The translations under genes were made by a program, and so were the position numbers. This document shows positions 9,333-18,500 of a stretch of 64,000 bases of DNA, piece by piece. Source of the DNA: a bacterium (GTDB lineage: Bacteria; Cyanobacteriota; Vampirovibrionia; Gastranaerophilales; Gastranaerophilaceae); contig JAFUEV010000058.1 in assembly GCA_017470245.1 (NCBI GenBank), positions 124,001-188,000 on the forward strand. The letters run 5' to 3'. Numbering within the stretch: the stretch's first letter is position 1; each line of letters begins with the position of its first letter. The notes beneath the pieces are model-generated. The model made no database searches. It had not been told where the DNA came from and saw only the letters and a list, made by a program, of their open reading frames with translations.

Positions 9333-9408
9333 ACAATTTTACACAAAAACAAGTTTATGGTGACAGGTAAAACTATTTTTTGTGTAATTTTGTATATAAT
9401 TACACAAA
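9333..9408. repeat. Inverted repeats between convergent genes
   Basis: TTTGTGTAATT (9379-9389) and AATTACACAAA (9398-9408) form an 11-base perfect inverted repeat with an eight-base loop. A third, imperfect copy (AATTTTACACAAA, about 9335) lies upstream and can pair with the first across about 40 bases. The position between two convergent genes suits a bidirectional terminator, but an operator-like protein site is possible. Confidence 0.5.
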
Positions 9409-9432
9409 TTAATTTGTAATATAAATTTGAAT

Positions 9433-10488
9433 TTATACTCGTAAACCTGTTTCACTATCAAAAAACAGAATGTTATTTGAATTAAATTTAAAATTATGCC
9501 GTTTGTTTATAGTCATATCAGCAGGTAGTGCTGCACTACAATTGTTGCCGTTTGCAGTAAAATAAACAATTTGTTCATTGCCCAGCATTTCAGATATATC
9601 AATATTGGCATTAAACTCAAAATTACTGTTTATCACGTTAAAATGTTCGGGGCGAATGCCTATAATAATTTCATTTCTGTTTCCAAGTTTATTTCTTTGG
9701 TCTTCATTCAGTTCTAAAGAAATATCATTAATTGTTAATTTACCTGAGTCTATTTTGGACGGAATAAAATTCATTGAAGGTGAACCTAAAAATCCGCCTA
9801 CAAATTTGTTTACGGGATTGTTATATACTTCAATCGGTGCACCTGTTTGTTGGATTATGCCTTTTTCTATAACGGCAATTCTGTCACCCATAGTGAGTGC
9901 TTCTGTTTGGTCATGGGTAACATATATAAATGTTGTTTGCAGTTTTTGATGCAATTTTTTTATTTCGGCTCTCATTTGTACCCTTAATTTTGCATCTAAG
10001 TTAGATAATGGCTCATCCATTAAAAATACTTTCGGTTTTCTTACAATTGCTCTGCCAAGAGCTACTCTTTGGCGTTGTCCGCCTGAAAGCTGCTTTGGTT
10101 TTCGTTGTAACAATTCTGTTAGGTTTAATATTTCCGCTGCTTCTTTTACTTTTTCATCTATATCTTTTTTTGACATTTTTCTCATTTTTAATGGAAATGC
10201 CATATTCTCATAAACACTCATGTGCGGATATAATGCGTAATTCTGAAAAACAAATGCTATATCTCTTTCTTTGGGATGAACATTATTTACAACTTTATTG
10301 TCTATTAATATTTCACCTTCTGTTATATCTTCCAAGCCTGCTATCATTCTTAATAGTGTAGATTTTCCGCAACCTGATGAACCTACTAATACCAAAAATT
10401 CTTTATCTTCAACCGTAAGACTTACGTTATCTATAATTTTCTTTTTATCGTATATTTTAGTAATATTTTTTAATTCAACCTGTGCCAT
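9433..10488 (-). CDS. ugpC: UgpC/MalK-type sugar ABC transporter ATPase
   Basis: A 351-residue ABC ATPase of the MalK/UgpC/MsmK class, which powers uptake of sugars or glycerol-3-phosphate. Walker A is GSSGCGKS (36-43), the Q-loop follows in FQNYALYP (81-88), the signature is LSGGQRQR (134-141), Walker B is VFLMDEP (154-160), and the H-loop is YVTHDQTEA. The C-terminal third is the TOBE/MalK regulatory domain (IGIRPEHF). No permease or binding-protein gene is nearby; orphan MsmK-type ATPases are known to serve several importers. It follows the degenerate histidine kinase gene with a one-base gap, so the two are probably translated together. Confidence 0.9.
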   Translation of the reverse strand: MAQVELKNITKIYDKKKIIDNVSLTVEDKEFLVLVGSSGCGKSTLLRMIAGLEDITEGEILIDNKVVNNVHPKERDIAFVFQNYALYPHMSVYENMAFPLKMRKMSKKDIDEKVKEAAEILNLTELLQRKPKQLSGGQRQRVALGRAIVRKPKVFLMDEPLSNLDAKLRVQMRAEIKKLHQKLQTTFIYVTHDQTEALTMGDRIAVIEKGIIQQTGAPIEVYNNPVNKFVGGFLGSPSMNFIPSKIDSGKLTINDISLELNEDQRNKLGNRNEIIIGIRPEHFNVINSNFEFNANIDISEMLGNEQIVYFTANGNNCSAALPADMTINKRHNFKFNSNNILFFDSETGLRV

Positions 10489-10489
10489 T

Positions 10490-11644
10490 TTATTTAGCCT
10501 GATTTTCCTCGACTAATGCTTTTTCAATAGGAATTATAAAGGTAAAAGATACTTGATTTGCATATTGATTATTAATCCAAATTTCACCTTTTAATTTATT
10601 TATAAACTTCTTTGTGCTGCCTAAAAGTAAACTTTGAAGTAAATATTTCTTTGAATTTTTATCAACTTGTATGTAAGGGTCAAAGATTTCTTCATTATTG
10701 TATATGGTTGTATCAAGTCCTTTACAAGCAAATTCTGCCATTAAATATGATTTGTCATTTGTTCCTTCTTTTACTTCAAAACCTTTTGCTAATAAAAACT
10801 CGGGTATTGGGTTTGAAATATTAATGCTAATTGCTCCGGTTTCTATTAATTCTATTGCGTTTTCAAGCAAATTGGAAAAAATCATTTTCAATACATTCTT
10901 ATCTGTATAGCAGTTTTGAGTTATCAATTCGGAATTATTAAATGATAATTTTATGTCTTTACTGCTTAATTTAACGTTGAGTTCATTTACAACAATTGAA
11001 ATAAGTGCATTTACATCTAAGTTTTGAAAATCAAATTTATAAATGTCTGCTTCAATTTGTGACATTTCAACTAACTTTTCAATAAATAAAAGTAATTCAG
11101 AAGAATTTTCATTCATTATTTGCAGATATTTTGTCTGCTTTTCATTTATTTCTCCGCTTAAACCTTCAAGCATAGCTTGTGAAAACCCTACTACTGAATG
11201 CAAAGGCGAACATAAGTAATTAGACATCTTTGTTAAAAGAACATTTTTTGTATGATTTAAAATCTTTTGTTCTTGACGTTCTGTAATTAACTGGTCTAAA
11301 AGCGAATGGTCCTGAGTGTTATCAATAATTGTTAAAATATATCTTTTCTTTTTGCCTGATGAAACATCTGTAACTTTAACATCTGTGATTTTTGTATTTT
11401 GTTCTTCAGAAACTATTTTAAGTATTTGCTTAATTTCTTCATCTTTATTATTAATAATGTTATCGGAATTTATGATGAAATATTCGTTTATATTTTTGCC
11501 TCTTAGTTTTTGCGTTTCAAATAATTTAAAAGCCCTTTTATTTGCGTAATGAATTTTACCTGTTTCATCAATTACTAAAACTGCTTCAGGCAAATATGTA
11601 AGTACATTATATTGTTTCCCGAGCAATAAACTGAAAATATTCAT
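10490..11644 (-). CDS. PAS-domain histidine kinase homologue, apparently inactive
   Basis: A 384-residue soluble protein with an N-terminal PAS domain (residues 12-60, [21 protein letters not shown]), a HisKA-type dimerisation helix (about 135-200) and a HATPase-like C-terminus (about 205-378). The phospho-acceptor position of the H-box, normally S-H-E-L-R-T-P-L, reads S141-N142-Y-L-C-S-P-L, so His is replaced by Asn. The N-box is recognisable ([10 protein letters not shown], 257-266), but the G1 box DxGxG is lost (CKGLDTT, 306-312) and the G2 region reads LLLGSTKK. Phosphotransfer is therefore unlikely. It may work as a sensor or scaffold. No response regulator is adjacent, and the ABC ATPase follows after one base. 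Confidence 0.8.
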   Translation of the reverse strand: MNIFSLLLGKQYNVLTYLPEAVLVIDETGKIHYANKRAFKLFETQKLRGKNINEYFIINSDNIINNKDEEIKQILKIVSEEQNTKITDVKVTDVSSGKKKRYILTIIDNTQDHSLLDQLITERQEQKILNHTKNVLLTKMSNYLCSPLHSVVGFSQAMLEGLSGEINEKQTKYLQIMNENSSELLLFIEKLVEMSQIEADIYKFDFQNLDVNALISIVVNELNVKLSSKDIKLSFNNSELITQNCYTDKNVLKMIFSNLLENAIELIETGAISINISNPIPEFLLAKGFEVKEGTNDKSYLMAEFACKGLDTTIYNNEEIFDPYIQVDKNSKKYLLQSLLLGSTKKFINKLKGEIWINNQYANQVSFTFIIPIEKALVEENQAK

Positions 11645-11724
11645 GTAAAATTCCCTTAAATTCTGATACTATACAAATTTATTCTATCATATTGTAGTAA
11701 ATTTGAAAAATCGTTTTTAAGACA

Positions 11725-13092
11725 TCATTTTTTTGAAACACATTTTACAATTGCATCCATTAGTCTTGGTACTTGGATTATTTCTATATCAAATTTATCG
11801 GTTGATTTTTTATTGAATTTAGGAACAATTGCTTTTTTAAAACCAAGCTTTTGTGCTTCATATATTCTTTTTTCAAGATTATTTACGTTTCTTATTTCTC
11901 CTGAAAGACTTACTTCGCCTATTATTACACAATCGGTATCAACTACAACATCTCTGAAACATGTTGCAATTGCAAGTGCAATTCCTAAGTCCGCAGCAGG
12001 CTCATCTATTTCAATACCTCCTATGACGTTTACATAGACATCGTGTTTTGAAAGATTAATACCTATACGCTTTTCAAGTACTGCAATTATTTGCAAGAGT
12101 CTGTTAAATTCAATTCCTGTTGCTACACGTCTTGGAGAAGGATATGATGTTGTTCCTACAAGTGCCTGTACTTCTACCAATAATGCACGTGTTCCTTCGT
12201 TTGTTGCTATAATTACACTTCCCGGAGTGGCACTGTCTGTTCTTTCTTTCATAAACAGTTCACTCGGATTTGTAACTTCTTCGAGCCCTGATTCAATCAT
12301 ATTAAAAACACCTATTTCGTTTGTTGAGCCGAAACGGTTTTTTATTGAGCGTAATAGTCTTTGAGATTTATATCTGTCACCTTCAAAGTAAATAACAGTA
12401 TCAACCATGTGTTCTAAAACTTTTGGGCCTGCAATGTTTCCGTCTTTAGTAACATGTCCTATTACAATAACCGTAATATTTTTATTCTTCGCAATTGACA
12501 TTAAAACATTTGTACATTCTCTAATTTGAGATACACTTCCTGAAGAACTTGTAATATTTGAAGTATAAATGGATTGAATAGAGTCAATAACAAGAATATC
12601 CGGTTTTATTTCATCAAGTTGATTAACAACCGATTCAAGATTTGTTTGAGAATATACATAAAGATTATCGGTGTTTACATTTAATCTTTGTGCACGTAAT
12701 TTAACTTGCGAGCCTGATTCTTCGGCACATACATACAATAATTTTTTCCCTGTTTTGCAGATATTACCTGCCGTTTGTAATATTAAAGTAGATTTTCCTA
12801 TTCCGGGATCACCGGCAAGAAGTACCAGAGAACCCTCAACAAGCCCGCCGCCTAAAACTCTGTCAAATTCTTCAAAACCTGAAGGTATTTTAATGCTTTC
12901 AGTTATTTCAATTTCATTTATTAAACAAACACCTGAATCATCTATAACAACACTTTGATTGGAAACAGGTGCTTTTACTTCAACTTCTTCAACGAGTGTT
13001 CCCCAATTACCGCAATCAGGACATTTCCCTATATATTTAGCTGTTTCATAACCGCAATTTTGGCATACCCACTTAGTTTTGACTTTTGCCAT
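11725..13092 (-). CDS. radA: DNA repair protein RadA
   Basis: A 455-residue RadA/Sms, a hexameric RecA-like motor that drives branch migration during recombinational repair. The zinc finger has C10, C13, C24 and C27; Walker A is GDPGIGKS (94-101); the RadA-specific KNRFG motif is present (SIKNRFGSTNE); and a Lon-type S5 domain fold closes the protein (VIGGIEIDEPAADLGIALAIA). The length is standard. Its start lies 20 bases inside the end of the upstream unknown gene, so the two are coupled. The downstream gap of 80 bases before the PAS protein leaves room for a separate promoter. Confidence 0.96.
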   Translation of the reverse strand: MAKVKTKWVCQNCGYETAKYIGKCPDCGNWGTLVEEVEVKAPVSNQSVVIDDSGVCLINEIEITESIKIPSGFEEFDRVLGGGLVEGSLVLLAGDPGIGKSTLILQTAGNICKTGKKLLYVCAEESGSQVKLRAQRLNVNTDNLYVYSQTNLESVVNQLDEIKPDILVIDSIQSIYTSNITSSSGSVSQIRECTNVLMSIAKNKNITVIVIGHVTKDGNIAGPKVLEHMVDTVIYFEGDRYKSQRLLRSIKNRFGSTNEIGVFNMIESGLEEVTNPSELFMKERTDSATPGSVIIATNEGTRALLVEVQALVGTTSYPSPRRVATGIEFNRLLQIIAVLEKRIGINLSKHDVYVNVIGGIEIDEPAADLGIALAIATCFRDVVVDTDCVIIGEVSLSGEIRNVNNLEKRIYEAQKLGFKKAIVPKFNKKSTDKFDIEIIQVPRLMDAIVKCVSKK

Positions 13093-14110
13093 TATCTACT
13101 CTTTCTTTTCTAAGTTCTCTTAAATTTTCTTTTGAATCAACAAGGTGTACGTTTTTTATTAGTGCATTGGATATTAAAAGTAAGAAAGGGTTAACTCCGG
13201 GGCTTGTATTCATATAAACTTGAGTTTGTGAATGTTCATTTTTCTCTTTGTTAAATGCTTCTTTTGTTGAAGTTTCAAAGTTTATATTTATGCCGTATTT
13301 TTTACTTTCTTCTTTCATTAACACAATAAAATCTTTTTGCGGGAAAGTTTGAGATGATGTAATTTGAATTTTTATTCCGTCTTCATCTGTTTTTAAAATG
13401 TAAGCTGAAAGATTACCATAGTTTTCGGTTGCAATCATAACGGTAATACTGTCACTATCGGATTCTCCTCCATCTGAGCCTGAATTTCCTATTTCCAGTT
13501 TTAATACATTTGGGTCAGTAAGAGGGAGCCAAGGTAAATACATTAACATTGTTGATTTTAAACTCTGAACATCAGATGTTGAAGATGCTGATATAAAAGA
13601 TATAAGTTTTGAAATTTGTCCTAATTGCTCATCTTTAATACTTATTCCTAATTGATTATACTGGGCAAGCATTTGGTATAAATTAGTCATAGCTGTTTTG
13701 GAACTGTTTTGTAATAATGATGATAATTGCGATAAATTCATACTGGAAGCAAGCATCATTAGTGCGGTTTTTACTGCTTTTTGCTGCTCAGGCATCAACG
13801 TTGAATTAGGTGTTGTTAATTGTTCCATAAGTTTGTCAAAGTTTTTTGGCATATTGAGGAGTTCTTTTAACATTTTTACGGTTTGTTGTTGGTCTAGTTC
13901 CGCTAATTCTGATTTTGTTTGGGAAAGTTGTGTTATATAAGCAGGAATAAGCACGTCTAAAGGTGTGCTTGGTTGCGGCAAAGCATTTGGATTAAACAAA
14001 CCGGGGGTATTTTGGATGCCACCTGTATTTACACCGCCATTTGTATTCATCCCACTCATAGTGTTTGGAAAATTATTATTAAAAAATTGGTTCCAATTAA
14101 TATTTGACAT
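13073..14110 (-). CDS. Unknown protein upstream of radA
   Basis: A 345-residue soluble protein with no family I recognise. The N-terminus is Asn/Gly/Pro-rich and disordered (residues 1-50). Residues 50-200 are helical with many Leu, Met and Gln (repeated LSQL-type patterns). Residues 205-290 form a beta-rich domain (SITVMIATENYGNLSAYIL, GIKIQITS) whose strand pattern loosely resembles the FliK hook-length-control C-terminus; no flagellar gene is near, so I do not assign that. It overlaps radA by 20 bases and is probably expressed from the divergent region 14111-14274. Confidence 0.75.
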   Translation of the reverse strand: MSNINWNQFFNNNFPNTMSGMNTNGGVNTGGIQNTPGLFNPNALPQPSTPLDVLIPAYITQLSQTKSELAELDQQQTVKMLKELLNMPKNFDKLMEQLTTPNSTLMPEQQKAVKTALMMLASSMNLSQLSSLLQNSSKTAMTNLYQMLAQYNQLGISIKDEQLGQISKLISFISASSTSDVQSLKSTMLMYLPWLPLTDPNVLKLEIGNSGSDGGESDSDSITVMIATENYGNLSAYILKTDEDGIKIQITSSQTFPQKDFIVLMKEESKKYGININFETSTKEAFNKEKNEHSQTQVYMNTSPGVNPFLLLISNALIKNVHLVDSKENLRELRKERVDNGKSQN

Positions 14111-14274
14111 ATCTATAAATTAACACATTTGATAAAAAAGTCATATTATTTATGTAGTAAAAAATGTTTGTTATAAATTTTTTGTAATATTTCTCAAACA
14201 AACTAATATTAAACGGCAAATATTTTCATGTTTGTAATTAAAATTAGAGGAAAAATAAGCACGAAGGAGAAACC

Positions 14275-14940
14275 ATGATAACCCCGATTTCTTTCGGAAG
14301 TACATATAAAGTTGCTTCAGGAAGTACTTTCCCTCTAAAGCAGCAACTATCTTATGATGAACTAAAAAGATATTGTGATAACAAATGGTATACATATAAT
14401 GAAAAAACTACATATAACTTAAAACAACAATATGGTGTATCAACATATAAAGTAGATTCGACAATAGTAATACCGGATAAAGAAGATATAGCACTTGAAA
14501 CATTTTGTGCTAATAAAGGAATTTCATTTAATAAATTTGAACGCAGTCAAATAATGAAACCTGAACAAATAAGTTCAAGAATACAACCTGCACCTTTTGG
14601 TTATAAAAAAGCAATAATTGATGCTGACAAACTAACAGATGCACTTGCAACGGTGCAGAATATAGATTATAAAACAACTCAAAAACGATATGAAACAAAA
14701 GGCAAAAAAGAAAATGATTATATGTTAAACAGCGCTGACCCTATACCTGCTTCAACATTAAAAATTATTAAGCCTGAAGATAATAAAGACTCTGTAAAAA
14801 TTGAATTTGTACAACAAACAGAAGCTCCAGATGATTGTATGTACTTTGCTATGAAAGATGCAGGCATGAAAGATATTCCTGTATATATGGATAATAATAG
14901 CTATAAAATTGCTAATAAATTAGGAATACTAAAAAATTGA
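14275..14940 (+). CDS. Unknown small protein with N-terminal SFGS motif
   Basis: A 221-residue protein with no transmembrane segment and no family I recognise. It opens MITPISFGSTYKV, a short N-terminal motif resembling that of the next gene (NFNINFGRKNK) and of the protein at 39898-40278 (YKPFKAQNH). The rest is polar, Lys- and Tyr-rich. The C-terminal part has a short motif around DDCMYFAMKDAG. AAGGAG precedes the ATG. It is divergent from the radA operon across 164 bases. A shared export or localisation tag is a speculation based only on the N-terminal similarity. Confidence 0.75.
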   Translation: MITPISFGSTYKVASGSTFPLKQQLSYDELKRYCDNKWYTYNEKTTYNLKQQYGVSTYKVDSTIVIPDKEDIALETFCANKGISFNKFERSQIMKPEQISSRIQPAPFGYKKAIIDADKLTDALATVQNIDYKTTQKRYETKGKKENDYMLNSADPIPASTLKIIKPEDNKDSVKIEFVQQTEAPDDCMYFAMKDAGMKDIPVYMDNNSYKIANKLGILKN

Positions 14941-15026
14941 AGCTAAAATGCAAAATTTTTTTTGTTCGGATTTAAAATAAGCAAAATAAGTGTAAAAAAG
15001 TTGATTAATAATAAAAAGGATTTATA

Positions 15027-15560
15027 ATGATAAATATACTACCTGTAAGACAAATGAATCATAATTTTAACATTAATTTTGGACGAAAAAATAAACCAAA
15101 TTTAAATAGTAAAAAACATGATATCTATAGTCGAAGAAATAACCAGAATAGTAAAAAAAATCTAGATTTTTATGGGTATAATGATATAGTAATTATTAAC
15201 GATAGGATTCAATCAATGGAAGAAATTGAAAAAAAAGAAGAAACATATTTAAAGCTTTCTAAAGCAATAGCTGGTTATGATTTTAATGCAATAATTTCAA
15301 GTTTAATAAATAATAATCAATTTTCCGATTCTAATATATACCTATCAATTAATAATAAAGATTCATTTGCTAAATTATCAATAGTTTTGCCAGAAAATAC
15401 AGATGATGATAAAATAGACAATTTTGTATTTTCAATTGATGAATTTAAAGAATTAATATTCACTCTAAAACAACATGTATCTCATTTATATCCTGAATAT
15501 ACAAAAGAATATGAAGAAAATACAGCTAAATTATTAAATAAATTAAAGAATATTAAATAA
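15027..15560 (+). CDS. Unknown small protein with N-terminal NFGR motif
   Basis: A 177-residue, Asn- and Lys-rich soluble protein without a recognised domain. The N-terminus reads NFNINFGRKNKP, similar in place and form to the SFGS motif of the gene before it. Residues 70-170 look helical and acidic (MEEIEKKEETYLKLSKAI, SIDEFKELIFTLKQHV). It follows the previous gene by 86 bases with its own AAGGA site. The end converges on the giant minus-strand gene with a 29-base gap and no clear terminator. Confidence 0.7.
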   Translation: MINILPVRQMNHNFNINFGRKNKPNLNSKKHDIYSRRNNQNSKKNLDFYGYNDIVIINDRIQSMEEIEKKEETYLKLSKAIAGYDFNAIISSLINNNQFSDSNIYLSINNKDSFAKLSIVLPENTDDDKIDNFVFSIDEFKELIFTLKQHVSHLYPEYTKEYEENTAKLLNKLKNIK

Positions 15561-15589
15561 AAGCTTTTATGTTATCTTGTTATTTATTA

Positions 15590-18500
15590 TTATAACGGCC
15601 ATGTAGTATGATTTCTGCGGTTGTATAATCTACTACATGCTATTGCATCTTTTTGTGGTATGTTATTAACTTTATGTATTGTTTTTCCTTTCTTTTCAAA
15701 ATATAACCATCCGCCATTTGCACTATCATAATATGCGAAATATGTACTCCCATTTGAACTATTATATACCGGATAATGATTAGGATGATTATAGATATCA
15801 TTGTATACAGATTCAGGAACAACACTTTTTTCTAAATGTACTGCACTTGGATCGCCTGAATAATTACCATTTGCCCAAGTATATCTGTAGCTACCGTCGC
15901 TTTGCAATGTTCTTACTATTGTAGTTTCTCTGCCTCGGCTTCTTATTACAATGCAATCATCAGATATATGGTCAACTATACCATTTGCTCCATTAGCACC
16001 TTTTATTATGTTTGTTCCCAGATCAAATAAATTGTTCATTGCTTCTTCTGTATGACAACCGGTAAATCTTCCATCACGATGAATATCATAAACAAAATTT
16101 CCAGAAGCATCTTTACAAGTAGTATGTAGTCTTGAACCTGATTCTGGTACAAGTTCCTGACATTGAATATTTGCTTTTATTGCATTATAAGTAGTATAAT
16201 TACCATTTTCTGCCATTTTTAATATTTCATTCAAAGAACATTGACATAAATCATCATTAACAATTTTTGTTACTTCTGAAATTGGTAATCTTTGTGATAA
16301 TACCATTACTGTATTAATATTAACTCCATATTCAAATACATTATGTAATATAGTATTAATATCTTCAGAGCTGGCTCCTATACTAAGCAATCTTGAAGCA
16401 TATTCATCACATTTACTAATATCATTTGCATTTATTGTTTCATTTTTTAGCATATCAAATACTATTTCAATATTGTCGCAATTTAATAAAGTTTCTTTTA
16501 CTTCACTAGGATTAGTTACATTAATTAAACCCTCTTCTATTAATTCATCAAATTGTTCACCAATTTGTCGTTTTCTTTCTTCAGTTATATTTGTATGTCC
16601 TGTATAATCTTCATAAGCTTGTTTTATAGCTGATGAATCTGTTGTATCAATATTTCTATTTAATAAAAATCTACTAAAATTATCTACTTGATTAGGTTCT
16701 AATTTTGATACATCTATACCTGCTGTATTCATTTTTATTATAGTGTCTAGTTGATCATCACTATAATTTTTACTTATTATATTACTTATAGTATCAACAT
16801 TTGTAATACCATTTTGTATTAATCTACAAACTTGTTCTATATTATTAACGCAATTAGAGTCAGCCATAATTTGTATAATTTGCATACCATCAGTAAGACC
16901 TGCATCTATTAATAAGGATGTTTCCAATATATTGTTTATACAATTAGAATCAGCTATAATTAGTTTGATTTGTTCGCTATCAGTAAGTCCTGCTTCTATT
17001 AAATCACATACATTAGTTATATTATTAGTACAATTAGAGTCGGCCATAATTAGTTTAATTTGCTCGCCATCAGTGAGTCCTGCTTTTATTATCTTACATA
17101 CATCTGTTATATTATTCGTGCAATTAGAGTCAGCCATAATTGTCTTTATATCTTCTATACTGGTCTTTCCAGCTTCTGCTATATCTTTAATTTGTAGTAA
17201 TTGGTTTGCATCATAATTTTGGCTTAGAAGATTCTTTATTTCTGTATCATTTACACCTTTATTACTTAATATATAATATATCTCTCCTGCAGTTGAATCA
17301 TCTTGAGTTCCTGTCAAATAAATAGCATTTTGACCATATTCTTTATGAATTTCAACATTGCATTGGGTTGAATTAGTTGAATTTCCTTCGGATGCTCCTG
17401 ATCCTCCTACTTTGCTTTCATCTGTAGTATCATATTGTGACATTTTTCCTGCAATATCCTCATTATAGGTTGCAACATTAATTTTGCCGCCATTTAAATC
17501 TTCATTATTAACAATTATTTTGTTACCTTGTGTATCATATAACGTTGTTGTTGTTTCACCAATTTCACCGACAGTATATGCATGGTTTGCAGATATATCT
17601 ACAGTTTCTCCATTTTCTGTGATTCCTTTTATACCATTGGTTTGGGTACTAAATATTACTACGGAATCTTCATTACTTGAACAATCTCGTAAAAATTCTA
17701 TATTGTTATCATTAACTTCAATTACGGCTTTATCTGTGTTAGGTAACAGAATATTTAGTACTACACTTACTAATTCTCCTTCTGTCATATCTACACCATA
17801 TTCTGTTTTGCAGTATTCATAAGTTGCTTCAAAGATATTAGAACCATTTCTAACTATAATTTCATCATCACCAATTCTATAGACTCTTTCTCCGGAACTT
17901 AGAACATCTACAAGTTCATAACTGCTTGTAAATCTAGTAGCTACACCATCATTTTGATCGATACCATTTAATACAGCAGCATAAGAGCAAGAGACATCAT
18001 CTTGTGGATTTTGACTAACACGACCATAAGAATCGTTTATACAAGTATACGCAAGTTGATCAAATTCATCAGTATCAAATCCTGCCTGTGCGGCAAGTTT
18101 TATAAACGATTCATTAAATCCGACTTGTCTTTTACCATCAGAAGTCGTATAAGTTGCAATTCCTTTGCTATCAACTGTATATTCTATTTCTTCTCCGTTA
18201 ATAATTGTCATTTTGCAATTTATTTCTTGAGTCATTTTGCCATCTGCACCTCTGACTCTGGAAACAGTTCTTGTGTATTTTATACCGTTACCAAGATCTT
18301 GAGTATCGGTAAAACCTGATTCTTTTCCATATTTGTCATAATGATATTCTCTAGATGAAATTTCTTCATTTGTATCTGTATTTACAACCGTGGATTTTGT
18401 TTTATTTCCTGTTTGTGTATCAAATTCAGTAACTTTTGTTACTGGAATTTCTGTATTACCGTCTTTTATTGTATATTCTTCCGTTAAAGATGTCGGTTTA

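Noticed and set aside
13073-14110. Flagellar hook-length protein FliK
   Set aside because: Only a loose strand pattern; no flagellar genes in the window.
16802-17161. Regular 90-base repeats as a CRISPR array
   Set aside because: The units are in frame, have no unique spacers, and encode a continuous protein.
16802-17161. TALE-like DNA-binding repeats
   Set aside because: The helix-loop-helix layout and the LT-x-x-EQI start look similar, but the unit is 30 residues, the loop lacks the GG after the specificity pair and there are only four units. I treat it as a generic helical array.
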